Virus record (IMG/VR): IMGVR_UViG_3300008117_000212
Span: 1 to 45,889 of that record
Length of the DNA stretch: 45,889 nucleotides
Strand: one strand, 5' to 3'
Source of the DNA: a virus
Under the pieces are notes generated by a model. That model ran no database searches. It saw only the letters and a list, made by a program, of their open reading frames with translations, and was not told the origin of the DNA. Shown here piece by piece: positions 23,612 to 31,629 of the stretch; positions within the stretch are counted from its first letter, which is position 1; the number at the start of each line of letters is the position of its first letter. The position numbers were made by a program, and so were the translations under genes.

Positions 23612-24061
23612 ATGAATAAAAGTTTCAGTAAAATTAGACATATCCAAGAATCAAATCAAAGACTGGAAAAAAGGTTACTTAAAGAAGATGATGAATTGAA
23701 AGATGAAAAACTACAACATATCATTGATGTTGATACCGAACTAGACAATGACCCCGCTTATAAGGAGTATGAAAAAATATATTCCATAAATAAAATAAAA
23801 AAAATGGTTTCAGATCAAATGGGGATTAATATATCGGATATGAGTGATGAAGAATCACAAGGATTAATTGATATGTTCACATCTTTTATGGATATAAGTA
23901 AAGAAGGTAAGGAGAAAATGACTCGTGAAAAACTTCTTGAGCGTAAGGATAGTGTGATTAATCTTGTTATTGAAATTATTGAAATTGCGGTTGAAAATGA
24001 TGATTTTGAAATGGTTACAAAATTACGAAACTATATTGAACTTTTAGAAGATTATAATTAA
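23612..24061 (+). CDS. Hypothetical helical protein with possible short targeting tag
   Basis: The start is taken as ATG 23612 (MNKSFSKIRHIQESNQRLEK, then RLLKEDD) because the frame extension upstream uses TTG and would cover the terminator and promoter motif. The protein is 149 residues, acidic and helical (ESQGLIDMFTSFMDISKEGK; VINLVIEIIEIAVENDDFEM). The N-terminus, with R-L-L-K-E at 21-25, provides an LxE site (L23-K-E25), so it may be another head-targeted protein with a different tag type. No domain is recognised. It precedes two genes with the LTESDL tag. Confidence 0.7.
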   Translation: MNKSFSKIRHIQESNQRLEKRLLKEDDELKDEKLQHIIDVDTELDNDPAYKEYEKIYSINKIKKMVSDQMGINISDMSDEESQGLIDMFTSFMDISKEGKEKMTREKLLERKDSVINLVIEIIEIAVENDDFEMVTKLRNYIELLEDYN

Positions 24062-24077
24062 AAAAAACATAAAAATT

Positions 24078-25118
24078 ATGAAAAAAATAGTAAGATTAAC
24101 AGAATCGGATTTAACAAGAATAATTAAACGCGTTATTTCCGAACAAACTCAAGGTGAAAGTGGATTTATCCAAACAATAGTTGATAAATATAACATTTCA
24201 GATGAGTTGAGAAATGAAATTATAAATACTATTAAAAATTCTGAGTGTAAAAATATTACGTTTGAAAAACTTAAAATGGGTGATGGATTGGCCTTAGGTG
24301 ATAAGTTAATTTTAACCCCAAGGACATTAGAGAACACTTTGGGTAGATTCTTATTTATTTTATTTCACGAATTGGCACACCAATACCAATTTAAAAAATA
24401 TGGAATGGAAAAAATGCTTGAATTATATAGTGATGAAATGGATTTAAAAGAAGCCGCACAATTTATGAAACAAGTTGAAAGTGTGGCGGATGAATTTGCT
24501 GTAAGAAAATTAAAAAACCTAGAAAGAAAAGGATTAATTACACCATCAAGATCCGATATGTTTAAAGGTTATGACGGTATTTCGTTAGAAAGATTGGAAA
24601 TAATGATTGATATGTTTAGAAATCAATTAAGGAAAAGTAACATTACTGGCGCTAAAAATATTAGTGAGTTTTTATACAATATGGTTAAAATTGAACAAAC
24701 AAACCCACAAGTAAATTCTGAAAAACAAAAACCTTCTGAAATCACACCAACTGAAATAAAAAAAGAAATGAATAAAGAAAATAGTACAATCAGTGCCGAT
24801 GAAGTATATTATGAAATTCCAAAAGGTATAAAAAAAGTTGTTGGTAATTTAGATGCTTCGTCAATGGAAGATTTTAATGATGTTGAAGTTATAGATGGTA
24901 ATTTAACTGTTAATAGTGATAAAATCAAATCACTACAAAATATTAAAACTATAAATGGTAAACTTTGGGTTTATGGTAACAATTTTGAAGACTTTGGTAA
25001 TTTAAAAACGGTAAAAGGGGATGTAACATTGACTAAAAATACACCATTATTGGATATGTATACTGAAGATGAAATTAAAGGAATGATTAATATTGGAGGA
25101 AACTTACAAATAAAATAA
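24078..25118 (+). CDS. Tagged zinc metalloprotease-like protein (candidate internal/injected protein)
   Basis: The 346-residue protein begins MKKIVRLTESDLTRIIKRVI then SE, the conserved 22-residue tag with a candidate cut after I20-S21-E22. Residues 88-104 (LGRFLFILFHELAHQYQ) carry the zincin motif HELAH (97-101); E134 or E139 in QVESVADEFA is a likely third ligand. After a Glu/Lys-rich linker (about 215-245) comes a C-terminal region of short repeats (DGNLTVNSDKIKSLQNIKTI, NGKLWVYGNNFEDFGNLKTV, KGDVTL) resembling a small leucine-rich or L-domain-like solenoid. A packaged protease could act on host or virion proteins at infection; the target is unknown. Confidence 0.8.
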   Translation: MKKIVRLTESDLTRIIKRVISEQTQGESGFIQTIVDKYNISDELRNEIINTIKNSECKNITFEKLKMGDGLALGDKLILTPRTLENTLGRFLFILFHELAHQYQFKKYGMEKMLELYSDEMDLKEAAQFMKQVESVADEFAVRKLKNLERKGLITPSRSDMFKGYDGISLERLEIMIDMFRNQLRKSNITGAKNISEFLYNMVKIEQTNPQVNSEKQKPSEITPTEIKKEMNKENSTISADEVYYEIPKGIKKVVGNLDASSMEDFNDVEVIDGNLTVNSDKIKSLQNIKTINGKLWVYGNNFEDFGNLKTVKGDVTLTKNTPLLDMYTEDEIKGMINIGGNLQIK

Positions 25119-25130
25119 TTAAATAATATT

Positions 25131-25508
25131 ATGAAAAAAGTAATTAAATTAACAGAATCGGATTTAACTCGTATTGTTAAACGAGTAATCCAGGAAGTAA
25201 ACGATGAATTTGACGATGATTCAGTTATTGACAATAATTTCAATCAAGAAGAATATGATGAATTATTGGACCAAGCGAGGGAATTTTTATGTCGTGAAAT
25301 TGGTTTAGAAGAAGATGAGGTTTACAATATGAGTGATGACCAAATTATTGGTGAAATTAAATATTATGATAAAGGTTTATATCGTAGATTAGAAGAACTG
25401 AAATATAGTAAACCTGTTGATTTAGATGAACCATACGATTCAATTGGTGGGTATTCAGTAAATGATTTGAGAAGAACTTTTAAAAATTATAAATACGACA
25501 AAAAATAA
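25131..25508 (+). CDS. Hypothetical acidic protein with LTESDL...VKRVIQE tag
   Basis: The 125-residue protein starts MKKVIKLTESDLTRIVKRVI then QE, sharing 16 of the first 20 residues with the metalloprotease encoded 12 bp upstream. The candidate processing site is I20-Q21-E22. The remaining ~100 residues are very acidic (EVNDEFDDDSVIDNNFNQEE) and probably helical. No known domain. It is co-transcribed with the metalloprotease and is followed by two terminators. If the tag is cut in the prohead, a ~12-kDa acidic internal protein would remain, comparable in size with T4 internal proteins. Confidence 0.8.
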   Translation: MKKVIKLTESDLTRIVKRVIQEVNDEFDDDSVIDNNFNQEEYDELLDQAREFLCREIGLEEDEVYNMSDDQIIGEIKYYDKGLYRRLEELKYSKPVDLDEPYDSIGGYSVNDLRRTFKNYKYDKK

Positions 25509-25533
25509 ACAATATTGAGTAATAAAATAATGT

Positions 25534-25559
25534 AATCCACCATAAAAGGTGGATTTTTT
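25534..25559 (+). terminator. Rho-independent terminator, first of two
   Basis: AATCCACC / GGTGGATT with a 6-nt loop followed by T-rich sequence. The stem has the same sequence as that at 12722. Confidence 0.8.
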
Positions 25560-25573
25560 GTATCTAATAATTG

Positions 25574-25602
25574 GGGAATATCAAAAAATATTCCCTTTTT
25601 TT
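25574..25602 (+). terminator. Rho-independent terminator, second of two
   Basis: GGGAATAT / ATATTCCC, 8-bp stem with a 6-nt loop and a T7 tail; isolates the scaffold and capsid genes from upstream transcription. Confidence 0.85.
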
Positions 25603-25642
25603 ATATTAAATCCACATTTTTTTAACTTTTTTCAAAGTGACG

Positions 25643-25654
25643 CATATTTATTAG
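25643..25654 (+). promoter_or_regulatory. Putative phage promoter motif CATATTTATTAG for scaffold/capsid genes
   Basis: Motif copy directly after two terminators and 40 nt before the scaffold ATG; likely the main promoter for the scaffold and major capsid genes. Confidence 0.5.
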
Positions 25655-25694
25655 GAAAAATAAACTTTTTATAAGGCAAATATTGCAAAATTTT

Positions 25695-27071
25695 ATGGAA
25701 AAAAATAAATCTGTAGTTGAACAAGCTTTATTGCAAATGAAAGCAATAGAAGAGGCTATCAGTGAAAATGCAAAAGGAATACTTGCTTCTACCATGAAGG
25801 AAGAAATCGCAGAACTAGTAAAAGAATCCTTAAAGGAAAAAACTAAACTTACCGAACAAGATGAAGAAGATTCAGAAATGGATGTAGAAATGGAAGACGA
25901 TATGGAGGTTGAAGATGAAACAGGTGATGTTGAATTTGATGCTGAAATGGAAGATGAAGGTGAGGATGATTCAGAAATGTTAGATATGGATTTTGACATG
26001 GAAGATGATAACGAGGATGAACTACCTCCACTTGACTTAACTCAAGCTTCAGCTGATGAGGTTTTGAGAGTATTTAAGGCAATGGGTGATGAAGATGGTA
26101 TCATTATTAAAAAACAAGATGATGGTGACATCCACTTGGTTGATAACAATAATGACACTGAGTATTTAATCACATTTGGTGGTGAGTCGGCAGAAGCGGA
26201 ATCTATGAATATGATGGAAAATTATATGGACGAAGAAGAAATGGATGAATCTTGGTCTGAAGAAATGGATGAAGAGGAAATGGATGAAGAAGAAATGGAC
26301 GAAGAAGAAATGGACGAAGAAGAAATGGACGAAAACGTTTATGAAATTGATCAAGAAACTTTGGAATCTGTTTTAGAATCATTCAAAGCTAAAGGAGTTG
26401 GAATGGGTAAACCTGGTTCAGGTATGAGCAAAACATCTGTTAACATGAAGGGTTTTAAAGAAGAAAAGAAATCCGGAGGTAAAGGTGTTGGAATGGGTAA
26501 ACCAAATTTCAAATATCCTTCAAAAATGAAAGGTGGAGTAACTGAAACTGAAACTGACGAAATGGAAGAAGCCGAAACAACTGAAGCTTCAAGAACTTTA
26601 GGTAGTGGAAGAAAGTGGGGAAGAAAAGGTTTACCAAAACCAAAGGCAGCCCCAAGACACCTTGAAGTTGAATCAATTCAAAGTGAATTAAACTTGTTAA
26701 GAGAAAAGAATGAAGAATACAAAAAAGCATTGGACTTTTTGAGAAAGAAAATGGACGAGGTTGCTGTATTTAATTCTAATCTAGCGTACGCAACAAGATT
26801 GTTTACTGAACATTCAACAACAAAACAAGAAAAAATAAATGTACTTAGAAGATTTGACAATGTTGAAACAATCAAAGAATCTAAGACACTTTACAAAACA
26901 ATTAAAGATGAGTTATCCAATGAGACAACAAGTCAATCAATTACTGAAAGTGTACAACAAAAAGTAGTTAAGACTCCTCAAAACGGATCATCAACAAATT
27001 TAATTGAAAGTAAAACGTATGAAAATCCTCAATTTATGAGAATGAAGGATTTGATGACAAAAATAAAATAA
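25695..27071 (+). CDS. gp22: Prohead scaffold / core protein (gp22-like)
   Basis: The ATG at 25695 gives 458 residues (MEKNKSVVEQALLQMKAIEE); an in-frame TTG four codons earlier is unlikely. The protein is extremely acidic in its first half (long Asp/Glu/Met runs and a tandem EEEMD repeat near residues 185-210). It then has a Gly/Lys-rich part with GVGMGKP twice, and a helical C-terminal third (ELNLLREKNEEYKKALDFLR; FLRKKMDEVAVFNSNLAYAT) that is typical of T4 gp22-type scaffolds. Scaffolds guide capsid assembly and are destroyed by the gp21 protease; several (I/L)xE sites occur here. It lies directly upstream of the major capsid gene, as gene 22 does in T4. Confidence 0.85.
   Translation: MEKNKSVVEQALLQMKAIEEAISENAKGILASTMKEEIAELVKESLKEKTKLTEQDEEDSEMDVEMEDDMEVEDETGDVEFDAEMEDEGEDDSEMLDMDFDMEDDNEDELPPLDLTQASADEVLRVFKAMGDEDGIIIKKQDDGDIHLVDNNNDTEYLITFGGESAEAESMNMMENYMDEEEMDESWSEEMDEEEMDEEEMDEEEMDEEEMDENVYEIDQETLESVLESFKAKGVGMGKPGSGMSKTSVNMKGFKEEKKSGGKGVGMGKPNFKYPSKMKGGVTETETDEMEEAETTEASRTLGSGRKWGRKGLPKPKAAPRHLEVESIQSELNLLREKNEEYKKALDFLRKKMDEVAVFNSNLAYATRLFTEHSTTKQEKINVLRRFDNVETIKESKTLYKTIKDELSNETTSQSITESVQQKVVKTPQNGSSTNLIESKTYENPQFMRMKDLMTKIK
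26260..26334 (+). repeat. 15-bp tandem repeat encoding EEEMD
   Basis: About five tandem copies of GAAGAAGAAATGGA(C/T) within the scaffold gene, giving the peptide repeat MDEEEMDEEEMDEEE. Copy number is likely to vary by slippage. Confidence 0.85.
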
Positions 27072-27107
27072 ATAAACAATAAACTCAAATTTAAAAAACT
27101 AGAAAAA

Positions 27108-28928
27108 ATGGGAGCATTATTAGATTCAGGTCTTGTTGGTAACATCGGTTTAAAACACCTTAAAGTTATCAAAGAAGATACTATTAACAAATGGGATAAA
27201 TTAGGATTCCTAGACGGTCTTAAAGGACATATTAAAGAGAACATGGCTCAATTATATGAGAACCAAGCATCTCACCTAATTAACGAAGCGGCAGCAACTG
27301 ATAGTTCAGGTTCTTTTGAAACTGTAGTATTCCCTATCGTAAGAAGAGTATTCTCTAAGTTGTTGGCTAACGACATCGTATCAGTACAAGCTATGAACTT
27401 ACCAATCGGTAAATTGTTCTACTTTGTACCTAAAATCCAAGGGTATACAACTGCTAACCCTACAACTAACGGTATACATAACCAACCAATTGGAGCACCA
27501 GGTTCAACTGCGAACGTAGGTACTGGTTACAATGATGGTACTCAGTATGCTAAAAATCTTTATGATTTATTTTACGAAGGAGCTGAAGCGGCTTTAGATC
27601 CTCCAGGATTGTTTGATTACTCTAAAGGTGAGTGGACAGCGGTTACTGCTTCTAACGTAACTACTGTTGCTTGGTCTAACGGTACATTGGTTGCTAACGA
27701 AACATCTTACGAAACTTCAGGTGTAAGAAAAATGATTATTAAAGTTGGTGGTTTCGCAAGTGCTGGTGTTGGTAAATTAATCGGACCAGACGGAAACGAA
27801 ATTGACAACGAATCATTCCTTTCTGACCTTAAAGTTATCAAAGGTGCTGGTTTAGTTCTTGACCCAGCTTCACCTTGTGCTGTTCCTGCTAACACACCAT
27901 TATTATTTAGAGTTGTTACTCAACAATATGGTAAAGGAATTGTTGCTCCAACATCTACTTCTACTCAAGCCACTTGGCCGGGTACTGGTAATGATGGTTT
28001 TTATGACAATATTTGTTCTCAAGACGGATTTATCTATTTAGAAGTTGACCTTTCTTGTCCTGCATGTGTTGATTGTGGTGCTACTACACTTGATGGTTAC
28101 ACAGGTGCTACTGTTTCTGCTGTAACTTCTGGTACTGCATTTACTGTAACATACAAGAGATACAAAGAAATGGAATTTGAAGATAGAATCGGTGAAGTTT
28201 CTTTTGACCTTGAGTCAGTTACTGTATCTGTTACAGAAAGAAAACTAAGAGCTCAATGGTCTCCAGAATTAGCACAAGACGTTTCAGCGTTCCATAACAT
28301 TGATGCTGAAGCTGAATTGACAGCTTTATTGTCTGAGCAAGTTGCTGCTGAAATTGATAGAGAAATCCTAAGAGACCTTAGAAAAGGTGCTGCTTGGAAC
28401 CTAAGATGGGATTACAACGGATGGAGAAGAATTCAACAAACAACTTCTTACACTCAAAAAGATTGGAACCAAACTTTGATTACAGCAATCAACCAATTGT
28501 CTGCACAAATCCACAAATCTACTTTAAGAGGTGGTGCAAACTGGATTGTTGTTTCTTCTGAGGTTTCTGCAATCTTTGATGACCTTGAGTACTTCCACGT
28601 ATCAAATGCTTCTCCGGAGCAAGATCAATACAACATGGGTATTGAAAGAGTTGGTACATTAGCAGGAAGATACCAAGTGTATAGAGATCCTTACTTCCCA
28701 GCTAACCAAATCCTTATCGGACACAAAGGTTCTTCTTTGTTAGATACTGGATATGTTTATGCTCCGTATGTGCCTCTACAATTAACACCTACAATGTATA
28801 ATCCATTTAATTTTACTCCAATTAAGGGGATTATGACAAGATACGCGAAGAAAATGGTGAACAACAGATTTTACGCGAGAATTACTGTTGACGGTGTTAG
28901 AACGTTTGATTTACAAGAATTGAGATAA
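27108..28928 (+). CDS. gp23: Major capsid protein (gp23-like)
   Basis: The 606-residue protein matches T4-like major capsid proteins: an N-terminal helical leader with ENMAQLYENQASHLINEAAA (44-63), then SGSFETVVFPIVRRVFSKLL, SVQAMNLPIGKLFYFVPKIQ and later RKLRAQWSPELAQDVSAFHN, LTALLSEQVAAEIDREILRD, GANWIVVSSEVSAIFDDLEY and FYARITVDGVRTFDLQELR. The predicted maturation cut is after E60 (I58-N-E60 | A61), comparable to T4 gp23 cut after E65 (LTE | A). An insert-like region near 200-350 with two Cys pairs (CPACVDCG) may be surface-exposed. It uses more regular codons than neighbours, as expected for a highly expressed gene, and is followed by a strong terminator. Confidence 0.95.
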   Translation: MGALLDSGLVGNIGLKHLKVIKEDTINKWDKLGFLDGLKGHIKENMAQLYENQASHLINEAAATDSSGSFETVVFPIVRRVFSKLLANDIVSVQAMNLPIGKLFYFVPKIQGYTTANPTTNGIHNQPIGAPGSTANVGTGYNDGTQYAKNLYDLFYEGAEAALDPPGLFDYSKGEWTAVTASNVTTVAWSNGTLVANETSYETSGVRKMIIKVGGFASAGVGKLIGPDGNEIDNESFLSDLKVIKGAGLVLDPASPCAVPANTPLLFRVVTQQYGKGIVAPTSTSTQATWPGTGNDGFYDNICSQDGFIYLEVDLSCPACVDCGATTLDGYTGATVSAVTSGTAFTVTYKRYKEMEFEDRIGEVSFDLESVTVSVTERKLRAQWSPELAQDVSAFHNIDAEAELTALLSEQVAAEIDREILRDLRKGAAWNLRWDYNGWRRIQQTTSYTQKDWNQTLITAINQLSAQIHKSTLRGGANWIVVSSEVSAIFDDLEYFHVSNASPEQDQYNMGIERVGTLAGRYQVYRDPYFPANQILIGHKGSSLLDTGYVYAPYVPLQLTPTMYNPFNFTPIKGIMTRYAKKMVNNRFYARITVDGVRTFDLQELR

Positions 28929-28950
28929 TCAATATCTTTAGAATAAGAAA

Positions 28951-28977
28951 AAGGTCAGAGAAATCTGACCTTTTTTT
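28951..28977 (+). terminator. Rho-independent terminator after the major capsid gene
   Basis: A 9-bp stem AAGGTCAGA / TCTGACCTT with a GAAA tetraloop and a T run. Confidence 0.92.
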
Positions 28978-29007
28978 ATTAACCTATTTACAATAATCAT
29001 TTCTACG

Positions 29008-29019
29008 TTATATTTATAT
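29008..29019 (+). promoter_or_regulatory. Putative phage promoter motif TTATATTTATAT
   Basis: Motif copy after the capsid terminator, ending only 3 nt before the ATG at 29023. Confidence 0.4.
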
Positions 29020-29022
29020 TAT

Positions 29023-29703
29023 ATGAAAAAGATAATAATTGATGATGAAACACAAAAAGAAATTGTTAGACTGTATAATGATGAAATGTTAGGTAGCCCA
29101 TCTATTTCTGAAAAACTAAACATCCCTAAACATATAATATTAAGAGTCCTTAAAGAAAATAACGTTAAAGTTGGTGTACCTGGTATGAAATATAAAGGTG
29201 GTAAAAGCGCATCATATAAAAGAAATTATCATAAATATAAAGATAAAAAATCACAATACCATAAAGAATGGTCAGAAAAGAATAGAGACCGTTTAAATGA
29301 GTATCATAGGGACTGGAGGGACGAAAATAGAGATAAATGGAGAGAAAATAAAAGACTATATCAAAAAAAACGTAAAGATAGTGACCCCCTCTATAAATTA
29401 ATCAGTAATTTCAGAACCGCAATTTACCAAGTACTTAAAGAAAGTAATGTTGAAAAAAATGGACGTTATTTTGAAGTTTTAAATTATTCAGCTCAAGACC
29501 TTATCACACATCTTGAAAAACAATTTAAGGATGGTATGAATTGGGAGAATTATGGTAAATGGCATGTTGACCATATATTACCAATTTCATCTTTTGATAT
29601 TAAAGAAATAGGAGATGAGGAATTTATGAAATGTTGGTCATTAGAAAATCTTCAACCATTATGGGGTCGTGACAATCTTATAAAATCAAATAATATTTTG
29701 TAA
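29023..29703 (+). CDS. HNH homing endonuclease
   Basis: The 226-residue protein begins with a helix-turn-helix (ETQKEIVRLYNDEMLGSPSI, ISEKLNIPKHIILRVLKENN). It then has a very basic, aromatic linker with repeated YHK/YHR W-type units (YHKEWSEKNRDRLNEYHRDW), and ends in the phage-type HNH domain: MNWENYGKWHVDHILPISSF (D-H-I central pair), MKCWSLENLQPLWGRDNLIK. Free-standing enzymes of this type cut intron- or gene-specific sites and spread their own gene. It sits between the capsid gene's terminator and a second endonuclease, the usual place for such genes in T4-like phages. Confidence 0.9.
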   Translation: MKKIIIDDETQKEIVRLYNDEMLGSPSISEKLNIPKHIILRVLKENNVKVGVPGMKYKGGKSASYKRNYHKYKDKKSQYHKEWSEKNRDRLNEYHRDWRDENRDKWRENKRLYQKKRKDSDPLYKLISNFRTAIYQVLKESNVEKNGRYFEVLNYSAQDLITHLEKQFKDGMNWENYGKWHVDHILPISSFDIKEIGDEEFMKCWSLENLQPLWGRDNLIKSNNIL

Positions 29704-29767
29704 ATAAGGTCATCAATTAGGTGTAAAATTGAATGGATTATAAATTTATTTTTTGTATCTTTATGGT

Positions 29768-31474
29768 ATGAAAACTACCCTATCTAATGATGATATTTTG
29801 GAGATCATTTCTTTATATCAAAATCAAATTCCCAGTACTCATAAATTGGCCGAAAAGTTTAAAGTTGGTCACAAGAAAATATCTCAAATTTTAAAAGACC
29901 ATAATGTTGAGGTCAACAAAAAGGGTGGTCAAATTAAAACAGGACAAACAACTGAAATAGAAATCAACAAAACAAAAAAATACATACCAACAGATAATAC
30001 CATTCTGGTTGCAAAATGTAAAAAAACGAACATTACTATTAATGACCCTAATAATTTATCCGGTAAATTAACAAAACATATTATTGAACATTATGGTGAT
30101 GTAAATATACCCCAAAATAATTACCAACGAAAAAAATATGAACTTGAACATAACAAAAAATGGTTTGAGGGGTATTTTGATATTATAAGTGAAGAAAAAA
30201 AACAAATAAGAAAATGTTCTTTATGTGAATGGGAAACTAGTGATATAAATAATAAAACTGGTTGTTTTGAACAACATATTATAAAAACACATAATCTCAC
30301 AATGAGTCAATATCTTGATCAATTTCCGACAGAATATGTGTTTCATCCAAATACCATTAAAAAAAATGAATTAAATAAAAAAGAAAATGTTGTTTTTTGT
30401 CAAATTTGTAATGAAAAAATGAAATCAATTACAAATACCCATCTAAAAAACAAACACAATATGGATATTGAACAATATAAGTTAAAATTTCCAAATTCAA
30501 AAATAGTATCTGAAACAACATCCAAGAAATTAAGTGAAAGTACAAAATTATTAAACCAAACATTGGAACCCACTTGGACATCAAAAGGTGAATCCGAAAT
30601 TAAAGAATTTTTGGAAACATTAGGGTTTGATGTTGTTAAAGGAAAAAATAGAAAAATATTGGAAGGTAAAGAAATTGACTTGGTAATACCCAGTTTAAAA
30701 ATTTGTTTTGAATATGATGGTTTATATTATCACACCGAAAAAATGGGTAAGGATTCAAAATACCATCTAAATAAAACTATTGATTGTTCTCTTATGGGTT
30801 ATAAATTATATCACATTTATGAAGATGAATGGGTTAAGAATAAGGAACTTGTCAAAAATAAAATTAGACATATCCTAAATAAAAGTGAGGGAACAAAAAT
30901 TGGTGCCAGACAAGTAAAAATAAAAAACATAACAAAAGAAGAAAAAACCAGATTTCTGGATAATTTTCACATACAAGGTAATGACAAATCTGATGTCTAT
31001 TATGGGGCGTTTTTTGGTGATGTTATGGTTGGTATTATGACCTTTAATAAAAAAAGAAATATGACCAAAACGCAAGATGGGGAATTTGAGTTATCAAGAT
31101 ATTCAACAAATTCTGGGTTTGTTGTTAATGGGTTGGCCTCAAAGTTTCTTAAAGTGTTTATAAATGATTATAACCCAAAACAAATCATTAGTTTTGCCGA
31201 TAGGAGGTGGACCGTTAATCCGGATAATAATTTATATACAAAACTTGGGTTTGAATTAACATCAATTGTTAAACCATCTTATTATTACTATAGTTCAAAA
31301 ATCAACAAATATAAAAGGTTTCATAAATTTTCTATGGGTAAAAATAATTTGAAAAGAAGGTATCCGGATCTTGATTTCACCAAATCCGAATCACAATTAA
31401 CCGAAGAACTTGGTTTTGATAAAATATGGAATTGTGGGTTATTTAAGTATGTTTTGGATTTAAATGAAAAATAA
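29768..31474 (+). CDS. Homing endonuclease, PD-(D/E)XK / EDxHD-type, with zinc fingers
   Basis: The start is ATG 29768 (MKTTLSNDDILEIISLYQNQ); the upstream TTG is rejected. The 568-residue protein has an N-terminal helix-turn-helix (LAEKFKVGHKKISQILKDHN) and two Cys2-His2-like elements (CSLCEWETSD...H..KTH and CQICNEKMKS...H..NKH). A nuclease core resembles Vsr/PD-(D/E)XK: GESEIKEFLETLGFDV, then EIDLVIPSLKICFEYDGLYY and GYKLYHIYEDEW. It ends with a conserved C-terminal domain found in several large phage homing endonucleases (YYGAFFGDVMVGIMTF, ISFADRRW, GFDKIWNCGLFKYVL). It probably targets a site in or near capsid genes of related phages. It follows the HNH gene by 64 bp. Confidence 0.85.
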   Translation: MKTTLSNDDILEIISLYQNQIPSTHKLAEKFKVGHKKISQILKDHNVEVNKKGGQIKTGQTTEIEINKTKKYIPTDNTILVAKCKKTNITINDPNNLSGKLTKHIIEHYGDVNIPQNNYQRKKYELEHNKKWFEGYFDIISEEKKQIRKCSLCEWETSDINNKTGCFEQHIIKTHNLTMSQYLDQFPTEYVFHPNTIKKNELNKKENVVFCQICNEKMKSITNTHLKNKHNMDIEQYKLKFPNSKIVSETTSKKLSESTKLLNQTLEPTWTSKGESEIKEFLETLGFDVVKGKNRKILEGKEIDLVIPSLKICFEYDGLYYHTEKMGKDSKYHLNKTIDCSLMGYKLYHIYEDEWVKNKELVKNKIRHILNKSEGTKIGARQVKIKNITKEEKTRFLDNFHIQGNDKSDVYYGAFFGDVMVGIMTFNKKRNMTKTQDGEFELSRYSTNSGFVVNGLASKFLKVFINDYNPKQIISFADRRWTVNPDNNLYTKLGFELTSIVKPSYYYYSSKINKYKRFHKFSMGKNNLKRRYPDLDFTKSESQLTEELGFDKIWNCGLFKYVLDLNEK

Positions 31475-31536
31475 TAATTAAAACAACATAAATATTCATC
31501 TATATTAAAAGTAAATGAGAAATTAAGGATTTTTAC

Positions 31537-31548
31537 TTATATTTATAT
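31537..31548 (+). promoter_or_regulatory. Putative phage promoter motif TTATATTTATAT
   Basis: Copy of the motif, followed by an ~80-nt leader before the ATG at 31630. This leader is longer than for most other genes. Confidence 0.45.
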
Positions 31549-31552
31549 AAAT

Positions 31553-31605
31553 ACTCAGCCGGCCCATGGTAGATGGGGGTTTCCTTATGGTCTCTACAAG
31601 TGAGT
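31553..31605 (+). other. GC-rich structured leader of the T9SS-cargo gene
   Basis: In an otherwise AT-rich region this 53-nt stretch is GC-rich and can close as ACTCA / TGAGT (31553-31557 with 31601-31605). Inside, GTAGA / TCTAC (31569-31573 with 31593-31597) or, alternatively, CCCAT / ATGGG (31563-31567 with 31573-31577) can pair. It lies between the promoter motif and the start codon. It may be a regulatory leader or short RNA; no known riboswitch is recognised. Confidence 0.3.
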
Positions 31606-31629
31606 GTAAAAAAAATTAAAACAATTATA

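Noticed and set aside
25683-25694. TTG start of the scaffold gene
   Set aside because: The ATG four codons downstream follows AAAATTTT and is the better start.
29753-29767. TTG start of the large homing endonuclease
   Set aside because: ATG 29768 gives the expected N-terminal helix-turn-helix without the extra residues.
31573-31629. ATG 31573 as start of the T9SS protein
   Set aside because: It lies within the structured leader and would place 19 residues before the signal peptide.
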